Shown here: piece after piece, positions 15,865 to 24,810 of the stretch
Layout of the letters: the number at the start of each line of letters is the position of its first letter
How positions within the stretch are numbered: the first letter of the stretch is position 1
Assembly: GCA_905221145.1 (NCBI GenBank)
Contig: CAJNCA010000012.1
Location: 1-37,495, forward strand
Length of the DNA: 37,495 bases
Reading direction: 5' to 3'
Source: a bacterium
Lineage (GTDB): Bacteria; Bacillota; Bacilli; Lactobacillales; Streptococcaceae
The notes under the pieces: generated by a model
What the model saw: the letters and a program-made list of their open reading frames with translations, nothing else
Databases searched by the model: none
What the model was told of the DNA's origin: nothing
Made by a program: the position numbers and the translations under genes

Positions 15865-16806
15865 ATGGTTCAAGAAATTGCACAAGAAATCATTCGTTCG
15901 GCTCGTAAAAAAGGAGCGCAAGATATTTATTTTGTCCCTAAGTTAGATGCCTATGAGCTTCATATGAGGGTAGGAGACGAGCGCTGTAAAATTGGTTGTT
16001 ATGATTTTGAAAAGTTTGCGGCCGTCATCAGCCACTTTAAGTTTGTGGCGGGTATGAATGTGGGAGAAAAGCGACGTAGTCAGCTAGGTTCCTGCGATTA
16101 TGCCTATGACGATAAGATGGCGTCCCTACGTTTATCTACCGTAGGAGACTATCGAGGACATGAGAGTTTAGTCATTCGCTTGTTGCATGATGAGGAGCAG
16201 GACTTGCATTTTTGGTTTCAGGATATTGAAGAATTAGGCAAGCAGTACAGGCAACGAGGACTTTATCTTTTTTCTGGCCCAGTTGGGAGCGGTAAGACGA
16301 CCCTGATGCACGAATTGTCCAAATCCCTTTTTAAAGGGCAGCAGGTCATGTCTATTGAAGATCCAGTTGAGATAAAGCAGGATGATATGCTACAGTTGCA
16401 GTTGAATGAGGCGATTGGACTAACCTATGAAAATCTGATCAAACTTTCCTTACGTCATCGTCCTGACCTCCTGATTATCGGAGAAATTCGAGACAGCGAG
16501 ACGGCGCGTGCAGTGGTCAGAGCCAGTTTGACAGGTGCGACAGTCTTTTCAACCATTCATGCCAAGAGTATCCGAGGAGTTTATGAACGTTTACTGGAGT
16601 TGGGCGTGAGTGAGGAGGAATTGGCAGTCGTTCTGCAAGGAGTCTGCTACCAGAGATTGATTGGGGGAGGAGGAATCGTTGACTTTGCAAACAAAGACTA
16701 TCAAGAACACCAGCCAATTAGCTGGAATGAACAGATTGACCAGCTTCTTAAAGATGGATATATCACAAGTCTTCAGGCTGAGACGGAAAAAATTAGCTAC
16801 AGCTAA
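15865..16806 (+). CDS. comGA: Competence pilus assembly ATPase ComGA (CglA)
   Basis: A 313-aa secretion ATPase of the type II/IV family that powers extension of the transformation pilus, acting at the inner face of the membrane. Walker A is GPVGSGKTT (residues 138-146). The Asp and Walker B boxes appear as IEDPVE and LLIIGEIRD, and the His box as STIHAKS. The start at 15865 follows GTGAGGAGGTAAGT; the frame open from 15805 runs back through the cin-box and is not coding. First gene of a seven-gene operon whose members overlap or nearly touch. Confidence 0.96.
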   Translation: MVQEIAQEIIRSARKKGAQDIYFVPKLDAYELHMRVGDERCKIGCYDFEKFAAVISHFKFVAGMNVGEKRRSQLGSCDYAYDDKMASLRLSTVGDYRGHESLVIRLLHDEEQDLHFWFQDIEELGKQYRQRGLYLFSGPVGSGKTTLMHELSKSLFKGQQVMSIEDPVEIKQDDMLQLQLNEAIGLTYENLIKLSLRHRPDLLIIGEIRDSETARAVVRASLTGATVFSTIHAKSIRGVYERLLELGVSEEELAVVLQGVCYQRLIGGGGIVDFANKDYQEHQPISWNEQIDQLLKDGYITSLQAETEKISYS

Positions 16807-17770
16807 GCAAAAAAATATCATCACTTTGTTTAACAATCTCTTTTCCAGCGGTTTTCATCTGGTAGAGACTATCTCCTTTCTAGATAGGAGTGCCTTGTTG
16901 GACAAGCAGTGCGTGACCCAGATGCGCACAGGTTTGTCTCAGGGAAAATCATTCTCAGAAATGATGGAAAGTTTGGGTTTTTCAAGTGCCATTGTCACTC
17001 AGTTATCTCTAGCTGAAGTCCATGGAAATCTCCACCTGAGTTTGGGAAAGATAGAAGAATATCTGGACAATCTGGCCAAGGTCAAGAAAAAATTAATTGA
17101 AGTAGCGACCTATCCCTTGATTTTGCTGGGTTTTCTTCTCTTAATTATGCTGGGACTACGTAACTATCTATTACCCCAACTGGATAGTAGCAATATTGCC
17201 ACCCAAATTATCGGCAATCTGCCACAAATTTTTCTAGGAATGGTAGGCTTTGTTTCAGTAGGTGTCCTTTTAGCACTAACTTTTTATAAAAGAAGTTCTA
17301 AGATGAGCGTATTTTCTATTTTAGCACGCCTTCCCTTCTTTGGAATTTTTGTTCAGACCTATTTGACAGCCTATTATGCGCGTGAATGGGGTAATATGAT
17401 TTCTCAAGGGATGGAGTTGACGCAGATATTTCAGATGATGCAGGAACAAGGTTCCCAGCTCTTTAAAGAAATCGGTAAAGATCTGGCTCAATGCCTACAA
17501 AATGGCCGCGAATTTTCTCAAACCATAGCAACCTATCCCTTCTTTAAAAAGGAGTTGAGTCTCATCATCGAGTATGGGGAAGTCAAGTCCAAGCTAGGTA
17601 GTGAGTTGGAAATCTATGCTGAAAAAACTTGGGAGGCTTTTTTTACCCGAGTGAATCGTAGCATGAATTTGGTACAGCCACTGGTTTTTATCTTTGTGGC
17701 TCTGATTATCGTTTTACTTTATGCGGCAATGCTCATGCCCATGTATCAAAATATGGAGGTAAATTTTTAA
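16754..17770 (+). CDS. comGB: Competence pilus inner-membrane platform protein ComGB (CglB)
   Basis: A 338-aa polytopic membrane protein of the GspF/PilC family, the platform that couples ComGA to pilin assembly. Two T2SSF repeats are visible (about 15-130 and 215-330), with membrane segments near 120-140, 165-190 and the C-terminus (VFIFVALIIVLLYAAMLM). ATG 16754 (MDISQVFRLRRKK) lies inside comGA, overlapping it by 53 bp, so it is translationally coupled. Upstream in-frame ATGs at 16661 and 16727 are deeper in comGA and less likely. Confidence 0.94.
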   Translation: MDISQVFRLRRKKLATAKQKNIITLFNNLFSSGFHLVETISFLDRSALLDKQCVTQMRTGLSQGKSFSEMMESLGFSSAIVTQLSLAEVHGNLHLSLGKIEEYLDNLAKVKKKLIEVATYPLILLGFLLLIMLGLRNYLLPQLDSSNIATQIIGNLPQIFLGMVGFVSVGVLLALTFYKRSSKMSVFSILARLPFFGIFVQTYLTAYYAREWGNMISQGMELTQIFQMMQEQGSQLFKEIGKDLAQCLQNGREFSQTIATYPFFKKELSLIIEYGEVKSKLGSELEIYAEKTWEAFFTRVNRSMNLVQPLVFIFVALIIVLLYAAMLMPMYQNMEVNF

Positions 17771-17771
17771 A

Positions 17772-18095
17772 ATGAAAAAAATGATGACATTCTTGAAAAA
17801 AGCTAAGGTGAAAGCTTTCACACTTGTGGAGATGTTGGTGGTCTTGCTCATCATCAGTGTCCTCCTCTTACTCTTTGTACCTAATTTGACCAAGCAAAAA
17901 GAGGCGGTCAATGACAAAGGAAAAGCTGCTGTTGTTAAGGTGGTGGAAAGCCAGGCAGAGCTTTATAGCTTGGATAAAAATGAAGATGCTAGCCTAAGCA
18001 AGTTACAAGCAGATGGACGCATCACGGAAGAGCAGGCTAAAGCTTATAAAGAATACCATGCTAAACAAAATACCAGTCAAACCGTTGCAGATTAA
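17772..18095 (+). CDS. comGC: Major competence pilin ComGC (CglC)
   Basis: A 107-aa prepilin, the main subunit of the transformation pilus that captures DNA. The class 3 signal is KKAKVKA/FTLVE: ComC prepilin peptidase cuts after A15, leaving F16 N-methylated and E20 as the conserved Glu+5. A hydrophobic helix follows (MLVVLLIISVLLLLFVP). It starts 1 bp after comGB stops, and its 3' end overlaps comGD by 38 bp. Confidence 0.96.
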   Translation: MKKMMTFLKKAKVKAFTLVEMLVVLLIISVLLLLFVPNLTKQKEAVNDKGKAAVVKVVESQAELYSLDKNEDASLSKLQADGRITEEQAKAYKEYHAKQNTSQTVAD

Positions 18096-18492
18096 GGCAT
18101 TTACCATGCTAGAAAGTCTTCTAGTTTTGGGACTTGTAAGTATGATTGCCCTGGGCTTGTCCGGTTCTGTCCAGTCCACTTTTGCGGCGGTAGAGGAGCA
18201 GATTTTCTTTATGGAGTTTGAAGAACTCTACCGGGAAACCCAAAAACGTAGTGCAGCCAGTCAGCAAAAGACTAGTCTAAACTTAGATGGGCAGACTATT
18301 AGTAACGGCAGTCAAAAGTTGATAGTTCCTAAAGGGGTTCAAGCACCTTCGGGACAAACAATCACATTTGATCGAGCTGGGGGCAATTCGTCCCTAGCTA
18401 AGGTTGAATTTCAGACCAGTAAAGGAGCGATTCGCTATCAATTATATCTAGGAAATGGAAAAATTAAACGTATTAAGGAAACAAAAAATTAG
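18058..18492 (+). CDS. comGD: Minor competence pilin ComGD (CglD)
   Basis: A 144-aa pseudopilin with processing site LQIKA/FTMLE (cut after A14, Glu at 19) and the helix SLLVLGLVSMIALGLSG. The start at 18058 lies within comGC; the earlier in-frame ATG at 18013 would put an unusually long leader before the pilin signal. Minor pilins like this prime or cap the pilus. It overlaps comGE by 38 bp. Confidence 0.92.
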   Translation: MLNKIPVKPLQIKAFTMLESLLVLGLVSMIALGLSGSVQSTFAAVEEQIFFMEFEELYRETQKRSAASQQKTSLNLDGQTISNGSQKLIVPKGVQAPSGQTITFDRAGGNSSLAKVEFQTSKGAIRYQLYLGNGKIKRIKETKN

Positions 18493-18757
18493 GGCAGTAA
18501 TTTTACTGGAAGCAGTAGTCGCTTTAGCTATCTTTGCCAGCATTGCGACCCTCCTTTTGGGACAAATTCAGAAAAATAGGCAGGAAGAAGCAAGAATCTT
18601 GCAGAAAGAAGAGATCTTGCGTGTAGCTAAGATGGCCCTGCAGACAGGTCAAAATCAGGTAAACATCAACGGAGTTGAGGTTCAAGTGTTTTCTAGTGAA
18701 AAGGGATTGGAGGTTTATCATGGTTCAGAACAGTTGTTGGCTATCAAAGAGCCATAA
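18455..18757 (+). CDS. comGE: Minor competence pilin ComGE (CglE)
   Basis: A 100-aa pseudopilin with processing site KIRA/VILLE (Glu at 19) and one hydrophobic helix ([19 protein letters not shown]). Its position between comGD and comGF, with overlaps at both ends, matches the order of the comG operon. Weakly conserved family; recognised mainly by signal and position. Confidence 0.9.
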   Translation: MEKLNVLRKQKIRAVILLEAVVALAIFASIATLLLGQIQKNRQEEARILQKEEILRVAKMALQTGQNQVNINGVEVQVFSSEKGLEVYHGSEQLLAIKEP

Positions 18758-19181
18758 AATCAAGGCTTTTACCTTGTTAGAATCCCTGATTGCCCTCATT
18801 GTCATCAGTGGAACCTTACTCCTCTTTCAAGCCATGAGTCAGCTCCTCATTTCAGAAGTTCGCTACCAGAAACAAAGCGAGCAAAAGGAGTGGCTCCTGT
18901 TTGTGGACCAGTTGGAGGCAGAATTAGACCGTTCGCAGTTCGAAAAAGTAGAAGGCAACCGCATTTATATGAAGCAGGATGGCAAGGAAATTGCGATAGG
19001 CAAGTCTAAATCGGACGATTTTCGGAAAACCGATGCCAGTGGACGAGGTTATCAGCCCATGGTTTATGAACTCAAATCAGCACAGATTATAGAAGAAAAT
19101 CAAGTGGTTCGTTTTCGTTTCCAGTTCCAAAAAGGCTTAGAAAGGGAGTTCATCTATCGTGTGGAAAAAGAAAAAAGTTAA
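18720..19181 (+). CDS. comGF: Minor competence pilin ComGF (CglF)
   Basis: A 153-aa pseudopilin with processing site KIKA/FTLLE (cut after A16, Glu at 21), helix [18 protein letters not shown] and a soluble C-terminal domain ending [10 protein letters not shown]. The start at 18720 overlaps comGE by 38 bp. An earlier in-frame ATG at 18675 would add 15 residues before the leader and is unlikely. Confidence 0.92.
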   Translation: MVQNSCWLSKSHKIKAFTLLESLIALIVISGTLLLFQAMSQLLISEVRYQKQSEQKEWLLFVDQLEAELDRSQFEKVEGNRIYMKQDGKEIAIGKSKSDDFRKTDASGRGYQPMVYELKSAQIIEENQVVRFRFQFQKGLEREFIYRVEKEKS

Positions 19182-19560
19182 GGCAGGTGTTCTCCTCTAT
19201 GCAGTCACCATGGCAGCCATTTTTAGCCTTTTGTTACAATTTTACTTGAACCGACAAGTCGCCCACTATCAAGACTATACTTTGAATAAAGAAAAGTTGG
19301 TTGCGTTTGCTATGGCTAAACGAACCAAAGATAAGGTTGAGCAAGAAAGTGGAGAACAGATCTTTAATCTAGGTCAGGTAAGCTATCAAAACAAGAAAAC
19401 TGGCTTGGTGACGACGGTTCGTACGGATAAGAGTCAATATGAGTTTCTGTTTCCTTCCGTCAAAATCAAAGAGGAGAAAATAGAGAAAAAGGAAGAAGCA
19501 GAGACCGATTCAAGCGAAAAAGCGGAGAAGCAAAAATCAGAAAAGAAAGAGAAATCCTAG
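19159..19560 (+). CDS. comGG: Competence protein ComGG (CglG)
   Basis: A 133-aa last member of the operon. The N-terminus [28 protein letters not shown] is a pilin-like leader and membrane helix, but the usual Glu at +5 after the cut is Tyr, as in atypical ComGG/GspK-like minor pilins. The C-terminal 35 residues are an extreme Lys/Glu-rich tail ([20 protein letters not shown]). It overlaps comGF by 23 bp. Confidence 0.9.
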   Translation: MWKKKKVKAGVLLYAVTMAAIFSLLLQFYLNRQVAHYQDYTLNKEKLVAFAMAKRTKDKVEQESGEQIFNLGQVSYQNKKTGLVTTVRTDKSQYEFLFPSVKIKEEKIEKKEEAETDSSEKAEKQKSEKKEKS

Positions 19561-19577
19561 TTAATTCAACTACTTTG

Positions 19578-19586
19578 TGCTAAACT
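19578..19586 (+). promoter_or_regulatory. -10 of the methyltransferase gene, six bases before ATG
   Basis: TGcTAAACT (hexamer 19581-19586), then six bases, then ATG 19593. No ribosome-binding site. A leaderless start is possible. Confidence 0.4.
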
Positions 19587-19592
19587 AAAAAT

Positions 19593-20180
19593 ATGAAACA
19601 TGATTTTAACCACAAAGCAGAAACTTTTGATTCACCTAAAAATATCTTCCTCGCAAACTTGGTTTGTCAAGCGGCCGAGAAACAGATTGATCTTCTGTCA
19701 GACAAAGAAATTCTGGATTTTGGTGGTGGGACGGGTCTGTTAACCTTGCCCCTAGCCAAGCAGGCTAAGTCTGTAACATTGGTGGATATTTCGGAGAAAA
19801 TGCTGGAGCAAGCTCGTTTGAAAGTGGAGCAGCAAGACATCAAGAATATCCAGTTTTTGGAACAAGATTTATTGAAAAGTCCCTTGAAGCAAGAGTTTGA
19901 TCTCATTGTTGTTTGTCGGGTTCTTCATCATATGCCTGATGTGGATGCAGCTCTCTCACTGTTTCATCAACATTTGAGGAAAGATGGACAACTCCTCATT
20001 GCTGATTTTACCAAGGCGGAAGCTAACCATCACGGCTTTGAATTGACTGAACTGGAAAAACAGCTAATTGAGAACGGTTTTTCATCTGTGCATAGTCAGA
20101 TCCTCTATAGCTCTGAAGACCTGTTTCAAGGAAATTACTCAGAACTCTTTTTAACAGTAGCCCAAAAATCACTCGCCTAG
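19593..20180 (+). CDS. SAM-dependent methyltransferase (class I)
   Basis: A 195-aa cytosolic protein with motif I LDFGGGTGLLTLPLAK (about 41-56), the acidic end of strand 2 VDISEKML, motif II CRVLHHMPD and LLIADF: the UbiE/Methyltransf_11 pattern for small-molecule substrates. Substrate unknown. It follows comGG by 32 bp but has a TGcTAAACT -10 immediately before the ATG, so it can be expressed outside competence. Terminator overlaps its stop codon. Confidence 0.85.
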   Translation: MKHDFNHKAETFDSPKNIFLANLVCQAAEKQIDLLSDKEILDFGGGTGLLTLPLAKQAKSVTLVDISEKMLEQARLKVEQQDIKNIQFLEQDLLKSPLKQEFDLIVVCRVLHHMPDVDAALSLFHQHLRKDGQLLIADFTKAEANHHGFELTELEKQLIENGFSSVHSQILYSSEDLFQGNYSELFLTVAQKSLA

Positions 20181-20197
20181 TCAGGGAGTGATTTTTC
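20164..20197 (+). terminator. Terminator of the methyltransferase gene
   Basis: AAAAATCACTC (20164-20174) pairs perfectly with GAGTGATTTTT (20186-20196). The 5' arm lies within the last codons. Confidence 0.8.
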
Positions 20198-20205
20198 TAT
20201 AAGGA

Positions 20206-20234
20206 TGGAAAAAAGAAGGGAAATTTGATAAGAT
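20206..20234 (+). promoter_or_regulatory. Promoter of the ytxK-like gene, six bases before ATG
   Basis: TGGAAA, 17-bp spacer, TGaTAAGAT (hexamer 20229-20234), six bases, ATG 20241. The only purine stretch (AGGA at 20236-20239) is too close to the ATG to serve as a ribosome-binding site. Confidence 0.45.
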
Positions 20235-20240
20235 AGGAAT

Positions 20241-21194
20241 ATGGATTTTGAAAAAATTGAACAAGCTTATACGTATTTACTAGAGAATGTCCAAGTCATC
20301 CAAAGTGATTTGGCGACCAATTTTTATGACGCCCTGGTGGAGCAAAACAGCATCTATCTGGATGGTGAGACTGAGCTAAATCAGGTCAAAGAGAACAATC
20401 AGGCCCTTAAACGCTTAGCGCTTCGCAAGGGAGAATGGCTCAAGACCTACCAGTTTCTCTTGATGAAAGCTGGGCAAACAGAACCCTTGCAGGCCAATCA
20501 CCAGTTTACGCCGGACGCCATTGCTTTACTTTTGGTGTTTATCGTGGAAGAGTTGTTTAAAGAGGATGAAATTACTATCCTCGAAATGGGTTCTGGGATG
20601 GGGATTCTGGGAGCTACTTTCTTGACTTCGCTTGCTAAAAAAGTGGATTACTTGGGAATGGAAGTAGATGATTTGCTGATTGATTTGGCAGCTAGCATGG
20701 CAGATGTGATTGGTTTGCAGGCTGGCTTTGTCCAAGGAGATGCCGTTCGTCCACAAATGCTCAAAGAAAGCGATGTGGTCATCAGCGACTTGCCTGTTGG
20801 CTATTATCCGGATGACGCCGTTGCGTCACGTCATCAGGTTGCTTCTAGTCAAGAACATACCTACGCCCATCACTTGCTCATGGAACAAGGACTTAAGTAT
20901 CTCAAGTCAGATGGGTACGCTATTTTTCTAGCTCCGAGTGATTTGTTGACTAGTTCTCAGAGTGATTTATTGAAAGGGTGGTTGAAAGAAGAGGCAAATC
21001 TAGTTGCCATGATCAGTCTCCCTGAAAATCTCTTTGCTAATGCCAAACAATCTAAGACAATTTTTATCTTACAGAAGAAAAGTGAAATACCAGTTGCACC
21101 CTTTGTTTATCCACTTGCAAGCCTGCAAGATGCAAGTGTTTTAATGAAATTTAAAGAAAATTTTCAAAAATGGACTCAAGGTACTGAAATATAA
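20241..21194 (+). CDS. YtxK-like N6-adenine-type methyltransferase
   Basis: A 317-aa class I SAM-dependent methyltransferase. Motif I is ILEMGSGMGILGATFL (about 113-128). The catalytic motif is SDLPVGYYPDD (about 182-192), a variant of the (N/D/S)PP(Y/F/W) signature of N6-adenine methyltransferases. The C-terminal half resembles the YtxK/HsdM-like fold. Its position just upstream of ackA matches the conserved ytxK-ackA order of Firmicutes. The target (DNA, RNA or protein) is not known to me. Mitis-group papers place this gene next to the comG operon, but it carries its own promoter. Confidence 0.82.
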   Translation: MDFEKIEQAYTYLLENVQVIQSDLATNFYDALVEQNSIYLDGETELNQVKENNQALKRLALRKGEWLKTYQFLLMKAGQTEPLQANHQFTPDAIALLLVFIVEELFKEDEITILEMGSGMGILGATFLTSLAKKVDYLGMEVDDLLIDLAASMADVIGLQAGFVQGDAVRPQMLKESDVVISDLPVGYYPDDAVASRHQVASSQEHTYAHHLLMEQGLKYLKSDGYAIFLAPSDLLTSSQSDLLKGWLKEEANLVAMISLPENLFANAKQSKTIFILQKKSEIPVAPFVYPLASLQDASVLMKFKENFQKWTQGTEI

Positions 21195-21203
21195 AATAGA
21201 TTT

Positions 21204-21229
21204 TGTTATAATAGATGAAAACGCTTAAA
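21204..21229 (+). promoter_or_regulatory. ackA promoter with a cre site
   Basis: Extended -10 TGtTATAAT (hexamer 21207-21212), followed at 21216-21229 by TGAAAACGCTTAAA, close to the CcpA cre consensus (TGnAAnCGnTnnCA, last bases deviating). The site overlaps the transcription start. Confidence 0.55.
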
Positions 21230-21243
21230 AGAGGAGTCTTGTT

Positions 21244-22437
21244 ATGACAAAAACAATTGCAATCAATGCAGGAAGTTCAAGTTTAAAATGGCAATTATAC
21301 TTAATGCCAGAAGAAAAAGTATTGGCGAAAGGCTTGATTGAACGTATCGGTTTGAAAGATTCGATTTCAACTGTAAAATTTGATGGCCGTTCCGAACAAC
21401 AAGTTTTGGATATCGAAAATCACACACAAGCTGTTAAAATCTTATTGGATGACTTAATTCGTTTCGACATCATCAAGGCATACGATGAGATTACAGGTGT
21501 TGGCCACCGTGTTGTTGCCGGTGGAGAATATTTCAAAGAATCAACAGTTGTTGAAGGGGATGTTTTAGAAAAAGTTGAAGAGTTGAGCTTGTTGGCTCCT
21601 CTCCACAATCCAGCTAATGCAGCAGGTGTTCGCGCCTTCAAGGAATTGTTGCCAGACATTACCAGTGTAGTTGTTTTTGATACTTCATTCCATACAAGTA
21701 TGCCAGAGAAAGCTTATCGCTACCCTCTACCAACAAAATATTACACAGAAAACAAGGTTCGTAAATACGGTGCCCATGGTACAAGTCACCAGTTTGTAGC
21801 AGGAGAAGCTGCAAAACTCTTGGGACGTCCATTAGAAGACTTGAAGTTAATTACTTGCCACATCGGCAATGGAGCATCTATTACAGCTGTTAAGGGTGGT
21901 CAATCTGTCGATACTTCAATGGGCTTCACTCCACTTGGTGGTGTGATGATGGGAACTCGTACAGGGGATGTTGACCCAGCTATCATTCCTTACTTAATGC
22001 AATATACAGAGGACTTTAACACACCTGAAGACATTAGTCGCGTCCTTAATCGTGAATCAGGGCTTATGGGTGTTTCAGGTAAATCTAGTGATATGCGTGA
22101 TGTGATTGCTGCTATGGAAGAAGGGGACCACGATGCCACTTTGGCCTATGAAATGTATGTTGATCGTATCCAAAAACATATCGGCCAATACCTTGCGGTC
22201 CTAAATGGAGCAGATGCTATTATCTTCACAGCAGGTATCGGAGAAAATGCAGCTGCTGTACGTAAGGATGTTATCTCAGGAATTTCTTGGTTTGGTTGTG
22301 ATGTTGATGATGAAAAGAACGTCTTTGGTGTGACAGGAGACATTTCAACAGAGGCAGCTAAAATCCGTGTCTTGGTTATTCCAACAGATGAAGAATTAGT
22401 CATTGCTCGTGATGTTGAACGCTTGAAAAATAAGTAA
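21244..22437 (+). CDS. ackA: Acetate kinase
   Basis: A 397-aa cytosolic enzyme converting acetyl phosphate and ADP to acetate and ATP, the ATP-yielding step of mixed-acid fermentation and of pyruvate oxidase metabolism. ASKHA-fold motifs: [13 protein letters not shown] (7-19), [11 protein letters not shown] (about 87-97), [17 protein letters not shown] (about 176-186), HIGNGASI and [12 protein letters not shown] near the C-terminus. RBS AGAGGAG before ATG 21244. Ends in a strong terminator. A cre-like site at the promoter suggests carbon control. Confidence 0.97.
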   Translation: MTKTIAINAGSSSLKWQLYLMPEEKVLAKGLIERIGLKDSISTVKFDGRSEQQVLDIENHTQAVKILLDDLIRFDIIKAYDEITGVGHRVVAGGEYFKESTVVEGDVLEKVEELSLLAPLHNPANAAGVRAFKELLPDITSVVVFDTSFHTSMPEKAYRYPLPTKYYTENKVRKYGAHGTSHQFVAGEAAKLLGRPLEDLKLITCHIGNGASITAVKGGQSVDTSMGFTPLGGVMMGTRTGDVDPAIIPYLMQYTEDFNTPEDISRVLNRESGLMGVSGKSSDMRDVIAAMEEGDHDATLAYEMYVDRIQKHIGQYLAVLNGADAIIFTAGIGENAAAVRKDVISGISWFGCDVDDEKNVFGVTGDISTEAAKIRVLVIPTDEELVIARDVERLKNK

Positions 22438-22463
22438 AACTAGAAAAAATATTCCGTACAAGG

Positions 22464-22496
22464 AGTTGGAAAAGTGATTTTTCCAGCTTCTTTTTC
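22464..22496 (+). terminator. ackA terminator
   Basis: AGTTGGAAAA (22464-22473) pairs with TTTTCCAGCT (22479-22488), loop GTGAT, followed by TCTTTTTC. Confidence 0.8.
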
Positions 22497-22525
22497 TGAT
22501 GAAATTGTCCAAAACCTTGCTATGA

Positions 22526-22553
22526 TTGGCTTTTTTGAAAAATATGGTATAAT
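22526..22553 (+). promoter_or_regulatory. rnpA-yidC-jag promoter
   Basis: TTGGCT (22526-22531), 16-bp spacer, extended -10 TGgTATAAT (hexamer 22548-22553). Confidence 0.6.
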
Positions 22554-22582
22554 AGTAGTAATTTAATAGATGGAGTTGAGTT

Positions 22583-22954
22583 TTGAAGAAAAACTTTCGT
22601 GTAAAAAGAGAGAAAGATTTTAAGGCAATTTTCAAGGAGGGGACAAGTTTTGCCAATCGCAAATTTGTTGTCTACCAATTAGAAAACCAGAAAAACCATT
22701 TTCGAGTAGGTCTATCAGTTAGCAAAAAGCTGGGGAATGCCGTCACTAGAAATCAAATCAAGCGACGAATCAGACATATTATTCAGAATGCAAAAGGGAG
22801 TCTGGTAGAAGATATCGATTTTGTTGTCATTGCTCGAAAAGGGGTCGAAACCTTGGAATACGCAGAGATGGAGAAAAATCTACTCCACGTATTAAAATTA
22901 TCAAAGATTTACCAGGAAGGAAATGGGAGTGAAAAAGAAACTACAGTTGACTAG
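22583..22954 (+). CDS. rnpA: Ribonuclease P protein component
   Basis: A 123-aa basic protein that binds the RNase P RNA and helps it cut 5' leaders from pre-tRNAs. Visible family features: the N-terminal [43 protein letters not shown] (the RNR-type RNA-binding helix) and DFVVIARKG. The start is TTG at 22583, preceded by a GGAGTTGAG ribosome-binding site; no ATG is available upstream. It overlaps yidC by 26 bp. rpmH, usually just upstream in many bacteria, is absent here. Confidence 0.96.
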   Translation: MKKNFRVKREKDFKAIFKEGTSFANRKFVVYQLENQKNHFRVGLSVSKKLGNAVTRNQIKRRIRHIIQNAKGSLVEDIDFVVIARKGVETLEYAEMEKNLLHVLKLSKIYQEGNGSEKETTVD

Positions 22955-23753
22955 TTTGCTAGGTCTATCTCTATTTATCATGACAGCCTGTGCGACTAAT
23001 GGAACAACTAGCGATATTACGGTAGATTCGACTGATTTTTGGAGTAAATTGGTTTACTTCTTTGCGGAAATCATTCGCTTTTTATCGTTTGATATTAGTA
23101 TCGGAGTGGGGATTATTCTCTTTACAATCTTGATTCGTACAGTGCTCTTGCCAGTCTTTCAAGTGCAAATGGTGGCTTCTAGAAAAATGCAGGAAGCTCA
23201 ACCACGCATTAAGGCGCTGCGAGAACAATATCCGGGTCGAGATATGGAAAGTAGAACTAAACTAGAGCAGGAAATGCGTAAAGTCTTTAAAGAAATGGGT
23301 GTCAGACAGTCAGATTCTCTTTGGCCGATTTTGATTCAGATGCCGCTTATCTTGGCCTTGTTCCAAGCCCTATCAAGGGTTGACTTTTTGAAGACAGGTC
23401 ATTTCTTATGGATTAACCTTGGTGGTGTGGATACAACACTTGTTCTTCCGATTTTAGCAGCTGCATTCACCTTTTTAAGTACTTGGTTGTCCAATAAAGC
23501 CTTGTCTGAGCGAAATGGCGCTACGACTGCGATGATGTATGGGATTCCAGTCTTAATCTTTATCTTTGGGGTTTATGCTCCGAGCGGAGTCGCTCTCTAC
23601 TGGGCAGTGTCCAATGCTTATCAAGTCTTGCAAACCTATTTCTTGAATAATCCATTCAAGATTATCGCAGAGCGCGAGGCCGTAGTACAGGCACAAAAAG
23701 ATTTGGAAAATAGAAAAAGAAAAGCCAAGAAAAAGGCTCATAAAACGAAATAA
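22929..23753 (+). CDS. yidC: Membrane protein insertase YidC/Oxa1 (lipoprotein form)
   Basis: A 274-aa membrane insertase that inserts and folds membrane proteins with or without SecYEG. It has a lipoprotein signal ending MTAC with C21 as the lipidated residue, then five membrane segments; the Arg in [14 protein letters not shown] is the conserved groove residue. The C-terminal tail is highly basic ([15 protein letters not shown]), suited to ribosome contact. I prefer GTG 22929, with AAGGA seven bases upstream, over ATG 22923, whose spacing to the same site is too short. Of the two YidC paralogues in streptococci this one is next to rnpA and jag (YidC1/SpoIIIJ type). Confidence 0.95.
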   Translation: MKKKLQLTSLLGLSLFIMTACATNGTTSDITVDSTDFWSKLVYFFAEIIRFLSFDISIGVGIILFTILIRTVLLPVFQVQMVASRKMQEAQPRIKALREQYPGRDMESRTKLEQEMRKVFKEMGVRQSDSLWPILIQMPLILALFQALSRVDFLKTGHFLWINLGGVDTTLVLPILAAAFTFLSTWLSNKALSERNGATTAMMYGIPVLIFIFGVYAPSGVALYWAVSNAYQVLQTYFLNNPFKIIAEREAVVQAQKDLENRKRKAKKKAHKTK

Positions 23754-23770
23754 TAAGGAGGAATCTGGTA

Positions 23771-24760
23771 ATGGTAGTATTTACAGGTTCAACTGTTGAA
23801 GAAGCAATCCAGAAAGGATTGAAAGAATTAGATATCCCAAGACTGAAGGCTCATATCAAAGTCATTTCTCGTGAAAAAAATGGATTTCTTGGTTTGTTTG
23901 GTAAAAAACCAGCTCAAGTTGATATTGAAGCTATTAGTGAAACAACGGTCATTAAAGCTAATCAGCAGGCTGTCAAGGGTGTTCCCAAAGAAATTAATGA
24001 ACAAAATGAACCGGTCAAAACAGTCAGTGAAGCAACCGTTGATTTGGGGCATGTTGTAGAAGCAATTAAAAAGATTGAAGAGGAAGGTCAAGGGGTTTCT
24101 GATGAAGTCAAGGCTGAAATCTTGAAAAATGAAAAACATGCCAGCACTATTTTGGAAGAAACTGGACATATTGAGATTTTAAATGAATTACAGCTTGAAG
24201 AAGCTGGTTTCGGAGAAGAAGTAGAAACTCCTATTGCTGAGACTCAAGCGGAACAAACTGAAAGTCAAGAATTAGAAGATTTGGGCTTAAAGGTGGAACC
24301 AAGCTTTGATATCGAACAAGTAGCTACGGAAGTAACGACTTATGTCCAAACAATCATTGATGATATGGACGTTGAGGCGACGATTTCAAATGACTACAAC
24401 CGTCGTAGCATCAATTTACAAATCGATACCAATGAGCCAGGTCGTATTATCGGTTATCATGGTAAAGTCTTGAAGGCTTTGCAACTGTTGGCTCAAAATT
24501 ATCTTTATAACCGCTATTCAAGAACCTTCTACATCACAATCAATGTCAATGATTATGTTGAACACCGTGCAGAAGTCTTGCAGACCTATGCGCAAAAATT
24601 GGCGACTCGTGTTTTAGAAGAAGGTCGTAGCCATCAGACAGATCCTATGTCAAATAGTGAACGCAAGATTATCCACCGTATTATTTCACGTATGGATGGC
24701 GTGACTAGTTACTCTGAAGGTGATGAGCCAAATCGCTATGTCGTTGTAGATACAGAATAA
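23771..24760 (+). CDS. jag: RNA-binding protein Jag (KhpB/EloR)
   Basis: A 329-aa cytosolic RNA-binding protein that, in pneumococcus, works with KhpA and StkP to control cell elongation. Domains in order: Jag-N (about 1-50, VFTGSTVEEAIQKGLKEL), an acidic low-complexity linker (about 55-185), a KH domain with GxxG loop GYHG in GRIIGYHGKVLKALQ (about 220-240), and a C-terminal R3H domain (SERKIIHRIISRMDGV) ending YVVVDTE. RBS AAGGAGGAATCTGGTA. It follows yidC by 17 bp in the classic rnpA-yidC-jag order and is followed by a terminator. Confidence 0.95.
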   Translation: MVVFTGSTVEEAIQKGLKELDIPRLKAHIKVISREKNGFLGLFGKKPAQVDIEAISETTVIKANQQAVKGVPKEINEQNEPVKTVSEATVDLGHVVEAIKKIEEEGQGVSDEVKAEILKNEKHASTILEETGHIEILNELQLEEAGFGEEVETPIAETQAEQTESQELEDLGLKVEPSFDIEQVATEVTTYVQTIIDDMDVEATISNDYNRRSINLQIDTNEPGRIIGYHGKVLKALQLLAQNYLYNRYSRTFYITINVNDYVEHRAEVLQTYAQKLATRVLEEGRSHQTDPMSNSERKIIHRIISRMDGVTSYSEGDEPNRYVVVDTE

Positions 24761-24762
24761 GT

Positions 24763-24787
24763 AAAATCAGGTTTATCCTGATTTTTT
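24763..24787 (+). terminator. jag terminator
   Basis: AAAATCAGG (24763-24771) pairs with CCTGATTTT (24777-24785), loop TTTAT, then Ts. Confidence 0.8.
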
Positions 24788-24810
24788 GCTAGCTAGAGGA
24801 GGTTAAACGG

